Positions 1 through 8,751 of a DNA stretch of 64,000 nucleotides are shown in pieces. Below the pieces are notes generated by a model. That model had not been told where the DNA came from and searched no databases. It saw only the letters and a list, made by a program, of their open reading frames with translations. A program made the translations under genes and the position numbers. Position 1 is the first letter of the stretch; each line of letters begins with the position of its first letter. Source of the stretch: Clostridia bacterium (GTDB lineage: Bacteria; Bacillota_A; Clostridia; Christensenellales; Aristaeellaceae); assembly GCA_025997215.1 (NCBI GenBank), contig BNUH01000004.1, positions 33,043 to 97,042 on the forward strand. Direction: 5' to 3'.

Positions 1-1
1 C

Positions 2-169
2 AGCGCGGCGGTTGTGCTGAAGGCGCTGCCAGGCACCAACATCACCTTCGTCGATGGCGAAGCGATGCGCGCACGGATCGAACCGTTCTTCCAAATACTG
101 TTCGACGCTAACCCCAACTCGATTGGCGGCGCAATGCCCGGCGATGACTTCTACTATATAGCTCAATAG
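2..169 (+). CDS. ABC transporter substrate-binding protein, C-terminal end (partial)
   Basis: Only the last 55 codons are present; the gene begins before the window. The frame ends with ...GGAMPGDDFYYIAQ and a TAG at 167-169. A C-terminus with a conserved glycine, then MP-x-D-D-x-FYY, is familiar from NMT1/SsuA-like binding proteins of Bacillota that serve nitrate/sulfonate/thiamine-precursor importers. The next two genes encode the matching permease and ATPase, which supports the call. The substrate cannot be told from this fragment. Confidence 0.6.
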   Translation, partial: SAAVVLKALPGTNITFVDGEAMRARIEPFFQILFDANPNSIGGAMPGDDFYYIAQ

Positions 170-196
170 CCCGCACAAATATTAGCACTAACGCCG

Positions 197-1033
197 ATGT
201 TTGCGACACGAATTGACAATGATCGTAAAGCCCAGACCGGATGGATACATTCGGTCTGGGCTATAGTCGCGCCGCTGGCATTCTGGGGTGCGCTATGGTT
301 CGTCGCGTACCGTTCGATCGGGAAGGATCTGCTGTTCGCTTCCCCCGTTCAAGTGCTGCGACAACTGTCGGATATTGTCAGAAGCCCAGCGGCATGGCGC
401 GCAATCGCGGTCTCACTGACGCGAATGTTGTCAGCATTCCTACTGGGGGTTGTGAGCGGCTGCCTGATATCGGCGCTGACCAGCGCGTCACGTTTAGCGG
501 ACATACTCCTGCGGCCCGCGCTGACAGCGATCCGCGCGACGCCTGTCGCCTCGTTCATCATACTCGCGCTGGTGTGGCTGCGCGGCGCATACGTGCCCGT
601 GTTCGCGGCGACACTGATGGTTCTGCCCATAATTTGGGCAAATCTGACAGAAGGAATAGCCGCCGTTGATAAAGATTTACTGGAAATGGCGCAAGTGTTC
701 CACCTCGGACGCTTGCGCACCATCCGCCATATCATCCTGCCCAGTCTGCGCGGCACATTCCTAGCGGCGTGCAACGCGTCGATCGGGCTATGCTGGAAGG
801 CGATGATCGCCGCCGAAGTGCTCAGCGTGCCGCGCGATGCCATGGGTACACAGCTATACAACGCTAAGGTTTATCTGCGGACGGATACGCTCTTCGCATG
901 GACACTACTGATTATATTATTGAGCACAGCGATAGAGCGTTTATTCTTACGGTTAACTCGCTCGCGTTTGAATAATTATCCAAATTCACCTGTCGAAAAT
1001 GGCAACAAAGAAGGCTCCAACCATGCAGAATGA
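197..1033 (+). CDS. ABC transporter permease, SsuC/TauC/ThiX type
   Basis: A 278-residue inner-membrane permease with about six hydrophobic segments. The cytoplasmic coupling loop EMAQVFHLGRLRTIRHIILP (around residues 160-180) is the EAA-type motif that docks onto the ATPase. Length and layout fit the BPD_transp_1 permeases that import nitrate, sulfonates, taurine or thiamine precursors. It lies 27 bases after the binding-protein end and overlaps the next gene, so the three form one operon. No clear ribosome binding site precedes the ATG at 197, so coupling to the upstream gene is likely. The substrate is unresolved. Confidence 0.85.
   Translation: MFATRIDNDRKAQTGWIHSVWAIVAPLAFWGALWFVAYRSIGKDLLFASPVQVLRQLSDIVRSPAAWRAIAVSLTRMLSAFLLGVVSGCLISALTSASRLADILLRPALTAIRATPVASFIILALVWLRGAYVPVFAATLMVLPIIWANLTEGIAAVDKDLLEMAQVFHLGRLRTIRHIILPSLRGTFLAACNASIGLCWKAMIAAEVLSVPRDAMGTQLYNAKVYLRTDTLFAWTLLIILLSTAIERLFLRLTRSRLNNYPNSPVENGNKEGSNHAE
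229..262. repeat. Perfect 11-bp inverted repeat inside the permease gene
   Basis: AGCCCAGACCG at 229-239 is mirrored exactly by CGGTCTGGGCT at 252-262, with a 12-base loop. It lies in codons 11-22 of the permease. Its core CAGACCG/CGGTCTG resembles the palindromes near the phosphohexomutase gene at 40.1-41.2 kb, but the loop here is longer. Function unknown. Confidence 0.5.
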
Positions 1034-1601
1034 ACGCGAATCCATCCAGTTCATCAACGTAACGATACGCTTCGGCGAAAAAATAATTTTGGATAACTTC
1101 AATTGGACGCTACCCATCGGAGCGCGCGTGTGCGTCGGCGGGCCGTCGGGCATCGGTAAGACAACCCTGCTTAGGCTAATGGCGCGTTTGTCACAACCGG
1201 ACGCTGGCACGATTCTCGGACTGCCGACGCGCGTTTCCTACCAATTCCAGGAAAACCGGCTGCTTCCATGGTACACCGCCCAGCGCAACCTATCCCTTGT
1301 CTCCGACGAACCCGCCACTTGGCTCGAACGCGTCGGACTATCCGCCGACGCGCTCCGTTTTCCACATGAACTCTCTGGCGGAATGCGCCGCCGACTCGCC
1401 TTGGCCCGTGCATTGGCCGCGCCTGCGCCGCTGCTCCTGCTGGACGAACCCTTCTTGGAACTGGACAGCGACAGCAAATCCCGCATCATCGCGTTAGTGC
1501 GCGAGCAGATTGAACGTAACTGGATAATCCTGGTAACGCACAACGCCCAAGACGCCGATGCATTGGGCTGGGATTACGCCTTACCGTTGTCAACGCATTA
1601 A
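1023..1601 (+). CDS. ABC transporter ATP-binding protein, SsuB/TauB type
   Basis: This ATPase powers the preceding permease. Visible motifs are Walker A GPSGIGKTT (residues 40-48), the Q-loop YQFQENRLLPW, the signature LSGGMRRRLALARA, Walker B LLLLDEPF and the switch histidine in VTHN. An in-frame ATG exists at 999, but only the one at 1023 has a Shine-Dalgarno-like AAGAAGG at suitable distance, so 1023 is preferred. It overlaps the permease by 11 bases. At 192 residues it is shorter than typical SsuB proteins (about 250), ending soon after the H-loop, yet no catalytic motif is missing. Its stop overlaps the stop of the convergent yunB gene. Confidence 0.85.
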   Translation: MQNERESIQFINVTIRFGEKIILDNFNWTLPIGARVCVGGPSGIGKTTLLRLMARLSQPDAGTILGLPTRVSYQFQENRLLPWYTAQRNLSLVSDEPATWLERVGLSADALRFPHELSGGMRRRLALARALAAPAPLLLLDEPFLELDSDSKSRIIALVREQIERNWIILVTHNAQDADALGWDYALPLSTH

Positions 1602-2251
1602 GGTTTTAAGTCCAAAATATTGCTCGGCGCGACGTTTGCGTAGGTGTTGGGCACCTGCCCGATGAGTATGGATTCCGCAAGCAGGACCTGCGTGGATGCG
1701 TCCGACACGGACGAGGCTGTGGGGATGACCATCCTCACAGTCGCTTGAATTTTCAAGTAAATCCTATGCCGCGTCTGGTTGATGCCTGCCGACGAGAAGT
1801 CATCGATGAACTCGATCGTTGCCGAGCCCATCGGGATGATGTTGACGTGGATGCCCGGCCCGCGCCCGGCCAGCATCCGGACGCCCGTCACCGCGCCGAT
1901 CGGGATGCGCAGTTCGGCCGTCGACAGCTCGTTCAGGTTGCGTTGGGCCAGCAGCGCGGCGCGCGCGCCTAGTTCGGTCATGCGCATCGTGTCCGTTTGC
2001 AGCATCGCCACGCGCCCATCGTTATCCGTCACAACCGTTACCAAATCTTGGTAGGAAACCTTCTCGCGCATGAGTTCGTATACGGCGGTGTTAAGCGCGT
2101 TCACGGCCATCGCGCGCGCCTGCGCCTGCGCCATCGACATAATTATCGGCTTCAAATTGAAATCAATTACCAAAAATGCAGCTATCGATATAATGGTGAT
2201 GAATAACCACAACCGCTTCAGCCGCACAGCCTTACCGCCCAAAAACCGCAT
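1598..2251 (-). CDS. yunB: Sporulation protein YunB
   Basis: A 217-residue protein with one N-terminal membrane anchor (about residues 13-30, after KRLW) and a long extracytoplasmic part. The pattern MAQAQARAMAVNALNTAVYE, the region around LNELSTAELRIPIGAVTG, and the later stretch with RHRIYLKIQATVRMVIP fit the YunB family. Family members are made in the mother cell under sigma-E in Bacillus subtilis and are needed for efficient spore formation. The ATG at 2251 has GGGGGTGG about eight bases upstream. A sigma-E-like -10 box (CATACACT) lies 20 bases before the start. It follows sua5 on the same strand but may have its own promoter. Confidence 0.85.
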   Translation of the reverse strand: MRFLGGKAVRLKRLWLFITIISIAAFLVIDFNLKPIIMSMAQAQARAMAVNALNTAVYELMREKVSYQDLVTVVTDNDGRVAMLQTDTMRMTELGARAALLAQRNLNELSTAELRIPIGAVTGVRMLAGRGPGIHVNIIPMGSATIEFIDDFSSAGINQTRHRIYLKIQATVRMVIPTASSVSDASTQVLLAESILIGQVPNTYANVAPSNILDLKP

Positions 2252-2270
2252 CCCATACCACCCCCGGTAC

Positions 2271-2278
2271 AGTGTATG
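2271..2278 (-). promoter_or_regulatory. Possible sigma-E/sigma-K -10 box of yunB
   Basis: On the minus strand this reads CATACACT, matching the mother-cell sigma -10 consensus CATANNNT, 20 bases before the yunB ATG. The -35 side is weak: an ATA occurs about two bases further away than the usual spacing. Plausible because yunB is a mother-cell gene elsewhere. Confidence 0.35.
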
Positions 2279-2295
2279 CGGGCCGACGGTAGGGA

Positions 2296-3321
2296 CTATC
2301 CTATAGTTTTAAAACCCGCCGCCCTCAGCAGCCGATTCATCAATGCCAACCCAACCCCATCGGTCGGAAACGACTCCGCAAAAGCCGCCGTCGCGCCATG
2401 TTCATCCAACGAACGCAGCGCGCTGAACAGGCTTCCGGCCAGTTGCGCGGGATCGTTATATGAACCTATTGTTATGCAGCGTCTTGGCGCTAGCAACGCG
2501 GCTGTCTCTTCTGACAACAGAAGGATTGGTACGCTGCCTTTCGACAACGTTTCATCGTATAATCTTGCCAATGTCGAAACTTGACACTCACCTATGACAA
2601 CCGTAAGCGGTATATTTGGCGCATAATGCCTATACTTCATCCCCGGCGACGATGGAACGGTGTCAATCTCCATCGGTGATAACGATGCCGGGTCTATAAC
2701 TATGTTTGGCAAATATTCACGAAGCTCTTCAATTGTGACGCCGCCAGGCCGAAGCAGCACGGGCGGATTCCTTGATAAATCAAGCACCGTGGATTCCACG
2801 CCAACGCTACACGCGCCGCCGTCCAGTATCAGAGGAATACAACCATCTAGATCGGCCAGCACATCCCTTGCGGTTGTGGGGCTGGGGCGGCCGCTGTGGT
2901 TTGCGCTAGGCGCGGCCAACGGTCTGCCCGTCTGACGGATCAATGCCAATGCCAATGGATGCGCAGGCATGCGAACACCGACGGTTGTCAATCCTGCGGT
3001 AACTATGTCCGGCACAGCGTTCGTTCGTGGCAGTACGATCGTCAGTGGTCCAGGCCAGAATCGTTTGGCGAGCGTTAACGCCTGTTCGTTAATATCGGAA
3101 GCCAACAACGCCCATTCGTCCAACTGCGCGATGTGAACTATTAGCGGATTATCCGACGGCCTACCTTTGGCCTGGAATATTCGGGCGACAGCGGTGGGGT
3201 TTGTCGCGTCCGCGCCTAGGCCATACACCGTCTCCGTCGGGAATGCGGCTACGCCGCCGTTCATCAATATTTGCGCGGCCTCGGTCAGTCCATCAGCGCC
3301 GAGGAGGATGCGCGTCGTCAT
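2296..3321 (-). CDS. L-threonylcarbamoyladenylate synthase with Sua5 C-terminal domain
   Basis: The enzyme makes threonylcarbamoyl-AMP from threonine, bicarbonate and ATP, the first step of the t6A37 modification of ANN-decoding tRNAs. The N-terminal YrdC domain (about residues 1-200) shows [15 protein letters not shown] and KGRPSDNPL (52-60), which bind nucleotide and substrate. The C-terminal part (about 230-341) is the regulatory Sua5 domain, so this is the long form (341 residues), as in B. subtilis YwlC. Its ATG overlaps the prfA stop as ATGA, indicating translational coupling in the rpmE-DUF1385-prmC-prfA-sua5 series. Confidence 0.93.
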   Translation of the reverse strand: MTTRILLGADGLTEAAQILMNGGVAAFPTETVYGLGADATNPTAVARIFQAKGRPSDNPLIVHIAQLDEWALLASDINEQALTLAKRFWPGPLTIVLPRTNAVPDIVTAGLTTVGVRMPAHPLALALIRQTGRPLAAPSANHSGRPSPTTARDVLADLDGCIPLILDGGACSVGVESTVLDLSRNPPVLLRPGGVTIEELREYLPNIVIDPASLSPMEIDTVPSSPGMKYRHYAPNIPLTVVIGECQVSTLARLYDETLSKGSVPILLLSEETAALLAPRRCITIGSYNDPAQLAGSLFSALRSLDEHGATAAFAESFPTDGVGLALMNRLLRAAGFKTIG

Positions 3322-4400
3322 CCCGCCGCCTCAAGGTTCGCGATGCGCTCCGCCTCCTCCGCCTGGATCAGCGCGTCCAAAACGTCGTCGCAATCGCCAT
3401 CCAAAAACGCCTCTACGTTGTATCGGGTAAAACCAATGCGATGGTCGGTGATTCTGCTTTGAGGAAAGTTATATGTCCGTATGCGTTCGCTGCGGTCGCC
3501 CGTGCCCACCTGGTCGCGTCGCTGCGCGGACATCGCGGCGTCCTGCGCACCCTGGGCGCGGTCATACAGCCTCGCACGCAGTACGCGCATGGCCTTCTCA
3601 CGATTGCGCAGCTGGCTGCGCTCATCCTGGCAAATTACGACAATCCCCGTCGGAATATGGGTGATCCGCACGGATGAATCGGTCGTGTTAACGTGCTGGC
3701 CGCCATGCCCGCCCGTTCGGTACACATCGATGCGCAGATCCTGCTGGCTGACCGTCACGTCCACATCCTCCGCCTCTGGCAGAACGGCCACCGTAGCCGT
3801 TGAGGTGTGAATGCGTCCACCCGATTCGGTTGTGGGCACACGCTGAACCCGGTGCACGCCGCTCTCGAATTTGAGCCGCCCGTTCGCTCCCGTGCCTTGG
3901 ATCATCACAACCGCTTCTTTTACACCGCCTAGGTCGGTCTCGTTGACGTCGATGGCCTCGACGCGCCAGCGATGCCGCTCAGCGTAGCGCGTGTACATCC
4001 TCAACAGCAGCGCCGCGAACAGGCACGCTTCATCGCCGCCAGCCCCCGCACGAATCTCGAGCACCACATTTCGCGCGTCGTTCGGATCGGCTGGGATGAG
4101 TAAACGCGAAACGACGCGCCAGCTGTCAGCCCGTTGAGGCAGCAGTTCATCCAATTCCGCCCTGGCTAATTCATGCAAATCAGCCATATCGGGATCTGCT
4201 AGCATTGCCTCGGCGTCAGTTATGCGCGAATCCAGCGTCTCATGCGCACGCCAAGCCTCAACTATCGGTTGTAACTGCGACTGCTCTCGCAGCCATGACG
4301 CGGTCTGATCCGGATTCGCATAGGTGTCCGGTTGTGCGAGCGTCGCGTCCAGTTCGCTCAAGCGGTTGTCGATTTCAACTAAACGTTGTTTCAGGTTCAT
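3318..4400 (-). CDS. prfA: Peptide chain release factor 1
   Basis: RF1 recognises UAA and UAG in the ribosomal A site and triggers peptide release. The catalytic GGQ is at residues 233-235, and its glutamine is the methylation target of PrmC, encoded next door. The stop-codon recognition tripeptide PxT appears as PTT (189-191) in [15 protein letters not shown], which marks RF1 rather than RF2. Length 360 is standard. The residues before GGQ read TGGHGGQ where SGAGGQ is usual, a mild oddity. The only clear Shine-Dalgarno sequence (GAGGTGA) is rather far from the ATG, and no closer in-frame start exists before a stop codon. Confidence 0.97.
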   Translation of the reverse strand: MNLKQRLVEIDNRLSELDATLAQPDTYANPDQTASWLREQSQLQPIVEAWRAHETLDSRITDAEAMLADPDMADLHELARAELDELLPQRADSWRVVSRLLIPADPNDARNVVLEIRAGAGGDEACLFAALLLRMYTRYAERHRWRVEAIDVNETDLGGVKEAVVMIQGTGANGRLKFESGVHRVQRVPTTESGGRIHTSTATVAVLPEAEDVDVTVSQQDLRIDVYRTGGHGGQHVNTTDSSVRITHIPTGIVVICQDERSQLRNREKAMRVLRARLYDRAQGAQDAAMSAQRRDQVGTGDRSERIRTYNFPQSRITDHRIGFTRYNVEAFLDGDCDDVLDALIQAEEAERIANLEAAG

Positions 4401-4428
4401 ATGAGTGTGTAATTATTCACCTCGCGGA

Positions 4429-5274
4429 TTAATTGTCCATAAATCCCCATACCATTCGCGGAATATCGTCAAAATCCTCGTCGATCTTGAGGCGCTCGAA
4501 CCGTGGTTCCAGCAACGCGCCCACGGCATCCGATTGCCCCATACCAACTTCAAGAACCAACACGCCGCCAACCGTAAGATGTTGCGGCGCTTCAGCGGCA
4601 ATACGTCTGTAGAAATCCAGCCCATCCGAACCGCCATCCAAAGCCAGCGCAGGTTCACGCCGTACCTCAAGCTGCAACTCGGGCATTTCGCCGCTCTTGA
4701 CATACGGCGGGTTGGATACTATCATGTCGAAAGGCGCGGCACCCTGCCACGGCTCAAAGAGGTCGCCCAGCTCGAACGCAATGCTGACGCCGTTTAGTTC
4801 AGCGTTCGAACGCGCCAAAGACAGCGCGGCCACGCTGATGTCGCTGGCGAAAACGTCAGCGTTGGGCAGAGCATGCTTCAGCGCGATAGCTATCGCACCG
4901 GAACCCGTACACAAATCCAATATTCGGGGCGTATCATTCCGGCCTCGCAGGTACTGCTCACAGTTGAAACATATCAATTCGGTTTCGCAGCGCGGGATCA
5001 GCGCGCGTTCATCCACACGAATCGTGACGCCGTTGAACTGAACGTCGCCCAGTATATACTGCAACGGAATCCGCGCCGCCCGCTTATCCAGCAGTCTATC
5101 GTACTTGTCGGATTGCCCGCCGGTAAGTTGTTTATTGTCGAGCATACCAGTAAGCCGTGACACTCCCGTCGCGTAGTATAACAGCAAACCCGCGTCATAG
5201 TCCGGGTCAGGTACCCCCGTCAATGCCAATCGCCGAGCGCCATCGGCCAGCGCGCCACGGTAATCGATAAGCAT
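4429..5274 (-). CDS. prmC: Peptide chain release factor N5-glutamine methyltransferase
   Basis: PrmC (HemK) uses S-adenosylmethionine to methylate the glutamine of the GGQ motif in release factors. The helical N-terminal substrate-binding domain is followed by the Rossmann methyltransferase: IPRCETE (93-99), SAM-binding DLCTGSGAIAI (120-130) and catalytic NPPY (188-191). Length 281 is normal. It sits directly upstream of its substrate gene prfA, with a 28-base gap, and its ATG overlaps the DUF1385 stop by one base, so the genes are coupled. Confidence 0.96.
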   Translation of the reverse strand: MLIDYRGALADGARRLALTGVPDPDYDAGLLLYYATGVSRLTGMLDNKQLTGGQSDKYDRLLDKRAARIPLQYILGDVQFNGVTIRVDERALIPRCETELICFNCEQYLRGRNDTPRILDLCTGSGAIAIALKHALPNADVFASDISVAALSLARSNAELNGVSIAFELGDLFEPWQGAAPFDMIVSNPPYVKSGEMPELQLEVRREPALALDGGSDGLDFYRRIAAEAPQHLTVGGVLVLEVGMGQSDAVGALLEPRFERLKIDEDFDDIPRMVWGFMDN

Positions 5275-6350
5275 CAGGCGGGCTCAAGCTCCGGCCCATG
5301 TCCGACGCCAGGTTCAGGCGTTACCTCCTCGACAGGCGCGACGATGGTTTGGTTAATAACAATTGGTGCTACGTCGGCCTCTTGCAGCACCTGGTTGCCA
5401 TTCATGGCTCGCTCCATCGCGTCGATCGCTATCTCCAGCATCGATAGATCCGGCTCGCGCGTGGTCAGATGCTGCATCATCAGGCCTGGCCAGCGCAGCG
5501 CGCGTGCCAGCGGCGAGTTCGAATGTGCCAGGCCTTGCAATGCTTCATATGACACGCCTGCAACCAACGGCAGTGTGATGAAACTGCGCAGCAACCGCAG
5601 CGGGAACGACAACCGTGTGATGTCAAATATCAGATGGATCAGCTGGTCAGCGATCGCACCTAGCAATACTGATATAACCATAACCAACAACAGGAAGCTG
5701 GTGCCGCATCTTGGGTGTAATGTCGAAAACCGTTTGGCGTTTTCGGGCGTGAGTTCCAGCCCGGCCTCGTGGCAGTGCACCGTCTTGTGTTCCGCGCCGT
5801 GGTACATGTAAACGCGTTTCATGTCGGGGATCAGGCCCGTGAGCCAGATGTAGCCGATGAGTATGGCCACGCGCACGATACCCGCGCCGAGGTTCACAAT
5901 CAGAAGGTTTGTCGTCAGGCGGTTCAGCCCGGTGGCGATGGCGTTTGGAATTACCATAAACAATAACAATGATAATCCTAGCGCTAATATTACCGCCACA
6001 CCCATCACGAGCTTCTCGATACCCATCCCAAGCTTTTGGCTGAGCCACTTCTCAAATTTGCTGGGTTCCTCCGTCTCAAGCCCTAGCAATTTAGTAGAAG
6101 TATCCAATGTCGTGACGCCTAGCATCAGCATTAATACCATATTTACTATGCCGCGAATCACTGGCCAGCCCAGCCACTTACGCTTCTTGGATGGCGCCTC
6201 ATACCGCTGGTATGCGCGCGCGATGCGGCCATCCGGCGTGCGCACCGAGATGGCAATGGCTTCGGGCGACTTCATCATCACACCCTCGATGACGGCCTGT
6301 CCGCCGATGTCGGGCTTACGCTCATCTTTATTATTCTTAATTGCTGCCAC
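5274..6350 (-). CDS. DUF1385 family membrane protein (YqhQ-like)
   Basis: A protein of unknown function whose signature IGGQAVIEGVMM lies near the N-terminus. About four or five hydrophobic segments follow, with the conserved YMYHGAEHKTVHC(Y/H)E-type motif (here YHGAEHKTVHCHEAG) and LHPRCGTSFL, whose histidines and cysteines suggest metal binding. The family often sits between rpmE and prmC/prfA in Bacillota, as here. Start choice: a TTG at 6356 is too close to the Shine-Dalgarno sequence, while a GTG at 6350 sits seven bases after TGAGG, so 6350 is used. The tail after about residue 310 is variable and acidic. Confidence 0.9.
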   Translation of the reverse strand: MAAIKNNKDERKPDIGGQAVIEGVMMKSPEAIAISVRTPDGRIARAYQRYEAPSKKRKWLGWPVIRGIVNMVLMLMLGVTTLDTSTKLLGLETEEPSKFEKWLSQKLGMGIEKLVMGVAVILALGLSLLLFMVIPNAIATGLNRLTTNLLIVNLGAGIVRVAILIGYIWLTGLIPDMKRVYMYHGAEHKTVHCHEAGLELTPENAKRFSTLHPRCGTSFLLLVMVISVLLGAIADQLIHLIFDITRLSFPLRLLRSFITLPLVAGVSYEALQGLAHSNSPLARALRWPGLMMQHLTTREPDLSMLEIAIDAMERAMNGNQVLQEADVAPIVINQTIVAPVEEVTPEPGVGHGPELEPA

Positions 6351-6386
6351 CTCCAATCCTCATTTTAGTACTTTTTACTAAACGCC

Positions 6387-6411
6387 AAAAGACGAACCGG
6401 ACTGGTTCGTC
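6387..6411 (-). terminator. Intrinsic terminator after rpmE
   Basis: On the minus strand GACGAACC (6411-6404) pairs with GGTTCGTC (6398-6391) around a five-base loop and is followed by TTTT. It lies between rpmE and DUF1385, so it ends or attenuates rpmE transcription. A second 7-bp inverted repeat (TTTAGTA/TACTAAA, 6364-6382) lies just downstream. Confidence 0.75.
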
Positions 6412-6429
6412 TAAAAAGCGACGGGCATC

Positions 6430-6627
6430 TTACAGCCCGTAGCGCTTCTTGAAGCGGTCAACGCGTCCGCCAGTGTCGATCAGCTTCTGCTTGCCAGTGA
6501 AAAACGGATGGCATTTGCTGCAGATTTCCACCCGCAGCTCCTTCTTGGTCGAACCCGTCTCGAACGACTCGCCGCACACGCACCTTACGGTTGCGGTGGT
6601 ATATTTAGGATGGATGCCCTCTTTCAT
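6430..6627 (-). CDS. rpmE: 50S ribosomal protein L31, zinc-binding form
   Basis: L31 bridges the large and small ribosomal subunits. From the Met at 6627 the protein begins MKEGIHPKY, the usual L31 start, and is 65 residues long. The four zinc ligands are C16, C18, C36 and C39, so this is the zinc-containing type rather than the zinc-free paralogue. The frame is open back to an ATG at 6678, but the start at 6627 has GGAAAGG nine bases upstream and matches the family. It heads the block leading to DUF1385, prmC, prfA and sua5, separated from them by an intrinsic terminator. Confidence 0.96.
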   Translation of the reverse strand: MKEGIHPKYTTATVRCVCGESFETGSTKKELRVEICSKCHPFFTGKQKLIDTGGRVDRFKKRYGL

Positions 6628-6692
6628 GCGAATCAACCTTTCCGAATCAACCTTATGAACGTTATCAGCTTTGCCCAACTAGGCGACAATAC

Positions 6693-6721
6693 AGTATATC
6701 ACAGTGTCGCACGAAATACAA
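6693..6721 (-). promoter_or_regulatory. Sigma-A promoter of rpmE
   Basis: On the minus strand TTGTAT (6721-6716) is followed after exactly 17 bases by TATACT (6698-6693). GCGACA/TGTCGC half-sites flank the -10 box symmetrically, which could be an operator. Confidence 0.65.
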
Positions 6722-6782
6722 GTCTATTTTTATAATGAATATTTATTTGCGTAATGTATACTTATACCTCACAGCGATACCC

Positions 6783-7664
6783 TTAACCCTTCACCGCGCC
6801 AGCCGTCAGACCGCGTATGAATTGTTTGGACATGGTCAGGTACAGCAGTATCACCGGCAGCGCCGACAGCGTCAGCACCGCCAGCACCTTTGGCCAGTCC
6901 GTCGCGTACTGGCCTTGGAGCTTGGTGACGGCCAGGAGCACCGTCTTTTGGCTTTCTTTGTTGATGAATATGAGCGGATACCATAGGTCGTTCCAAATCG
7001 GCACCAGGTTGTAGATGGCCACCGTCGCCAGCGCGGGACGGATCAGCGGCAAGACCACATTCCAATAGATGCGAAACCGCGTCGCGCCGTCTGTGTACGC
7101 GGCCTCGTACAACTCGTTTGGCAGCGCGCGGATGAACTCGGTCAAAATGAATATTGATGTAGGAATCCCCATCGCGATGTACACGGGGAACAGGCTCCAC
7201 AGCGTGTTGAGCAGGTTCAGCGCCTTCATCATCTCCAGAAGGCGGATGGTGGCGATCTTGATCGGCAGCATCATCCCGATGATTATGAAGAAGTAAACAA
7301 CCCCCGACATACTCGTGCGCCAGTGCGCCAGCGCGTACGCGCACAGCGAACCCAGCGCCAGTATCATGACTAGCGACACGACTACCACCGTGAAACTGTT
7401 GCGGAAATAGTTGAAGAAGTTGCCGTCACGGATGACGGACACAAAGTTCTCGGCCGTCCAGGTTTCGGGTATCCAGAATGGATTGGCGTAGATATTCCGC
7501 CGCGTCTTGAATGCGTTGATGATCAGAATCCACACGGGGAACAGCGCGACTAGCGACCATATTGACAGCAGCACGTGGGAGACGATGTGCAGATTCATCA
7601 CGCGCATCGATCGGGTGCGCTTACCACCTTTGGTTTTCACGGTGCGGAGGGTATGCTGTGCCAT
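6783..7664 (-). CDS. Carbohydrate ABC transporter permease, MalG type
   Basis: One of two permease subunits of a CUT1 sugar importer. It is 293 residues long with six predicted membrane helices. The conserved cytoplasmic loop EAAYTDGATRFRIYWNVVLPLIRP (around residues 195-218) contains the EAA-x3-G-x9-I-x-LP motif. AAGGAG precedes its ATG, and it starts six bases after the MalF-type permease. There is no ATPase gene in the cluster; in Bacillota one MsmK-like ATPase often serves several such importers. The substrate is not identifiable. Confidence 0.93.
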   Translation of the reverse strand: MAQHTLRTVKTKGGKRTRSMRVMNLHIVSHVLLSIWSLVALFPVWILIINAFKTRRNIYANPFWIPETWTAENFVSVIRDGNFFNYFRNSFTVVVVSLVMILALGSLCAYALAHWRTSMSGVVYFFIIIGMMLPIKIATIRLLEMMKALNLLNTLWSLFPVYIAMGIPTSIFILTEFIRALPNELYEAAYTDGATRFRIYWNVVLPLIRPALATVAIYNLVPIWNDLWYPLIFINKESQKTVLLAVTKLQGQYATDWPKVLAVLTLSALPVILLYLTMSKQFIRGLTAGAVKG

Positions 7665-7670
7665 CGCCGA

Positions 7671-8621
7671 TCACTCCTTCCCCTGGGTCAGCTTCAGTGT
7701 CGGCACCACGCCGCACAGCAGCATGGCGAATACGGTCGTCGAGATCGCCGCACCCACGCCCGGCTCCGGTATCCCGATGGGATGCTCGCCCGCGACGCCA
7801 TACCGATAGAACAGCGTGCCGATCAGGTCCGTCGTGAAGTCCGGCGAACCGTTGGGCGTGGCCATCGAGTAGATGACGTCGAACGCGTTAAAATTCGACA
7901 CGAATGTCAGAATCGCGATCATGCCTACGACCGGGAGGACCAGCGGCAGCTTGATCCGCCAGAATTGGTGCCAGTTGTTGGCACCTTCGATCGAGGCAGC
8001 CTCGAGCAGGTCGTCGTCGATCCCTTGGAAACCCGCCACGAACATCATGGTCGGGATGCCCAGCCATTGCCAGCAGGATACTAGCGATATAATGGGTAAC
8101 GCGGTCGCGCGGTCGCCCAGCCACGGCTTCACCAGCGCGCCCAGGCCTATGGCCTTCAGCGTCGGCCCGGCCCAGATGGGGTTGAGCATCAGCTTGAATA
8201 GATAACCCGTTACGAGTACAGCAATGGTGCATGGTATAAATATTATAGATTGGTAAATGCCGCTGCCGCGCATTGTGCGATTTGTTAGCAAGTGAGCGAA
8301 GAATATTCCCAGCACATTCTGCACGAGCATATGGAATGCGAAGAAAATCCACGTGTTCCCGAACGCGTTCCAGAATCGTTTGGATACTATCGCATCCGTG
8401 AACAGCCGGACATAATTCGACAAACCGACGAAGGTCCGCGCTCCAGTCGTACCCGAGTATAGGCTCAGCCGGACGGAATCCACCAGCGGATACGCCATGA
8501 ACACGCCGTATACCAACAGCGCGGGCAGTACATACCGCAGCCAGTACGCGCCGCTGGGTCGGATGCTGTCGCCGCCGTGCAACCGGTGTGGGGTGGGTCG
8601 GTGCCGTGCCGCTGCTGTCAT
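7671..8621 (-). CDS. Carbohydrate ABC transporter permease, MalF type
   Basis: The second permease of the CUT1 sugar importer, 316 residues. The EAA loop EAASIEGANNWHQFWRIKLP sits around residues 217-236 and marks the docking site for the ATPase. A strong GAGGAGG lies five bases before the ATG at 8621. It is transcribed after the binding-protein gene and separated from it by a stable hairpin, an arrangement that usually gives more binding protein than permease. Confidence 0.93.
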   Translation of the reverse strand: MTAAARHRPTPHRLHGGDSIRPSGAYWLRYVLPALLVYGVFMAYPLVDSVRLSLYSGTTGARTFVGLSNYVRLFTDAIVSKRFWNAFGNTWIFFAFHMLVQNVLGIFFAHLLTNRTMRGSGIYQSIIFIPCTIAVLVTGYLFKLMLNPIWAGPTLKAIGLGALVKPWLGDRATALPIISLVSCWQWLGIPTMMFVAGFQGIDDDLLEAASIEGANNWHQFWRIKLPLVLPVVGMIAILTFVSNFNAFDVIYSMATPNGSPDFTTDLIGTLFYRYGVAGEHPIGIPEPGVGAAISTTVFAMLLCGVVPTLKLTQGKE

Positions 8622-8703
8622 GATGGCCTCCTCTGCTGGAGTCGTCGGTGCGTTACATTATATAACATACTTAATAAAAATTCTTAATAGAACATATTTA
8701 TGA

Positions 8704-8733
8704 GCCGACCGCCGTGTACATACGGCGGTCGGC
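8704..8733 (-). terminator. Stable hairpin between binding-protein and permease genes
   Basis: A perfect 12-bp stem, GCCGACCGCCGT (8704-8715) with ACGGCGGTCGGC (8722-8733), has a six-base loop. There is no T-tract after it on the minus strand, so it more likely protects the upstream message or partly terminates it than ends the operon. Confidence 0.55.
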
Positions 8734-8751
8734 AAAGTTAAGTTTGATCGA

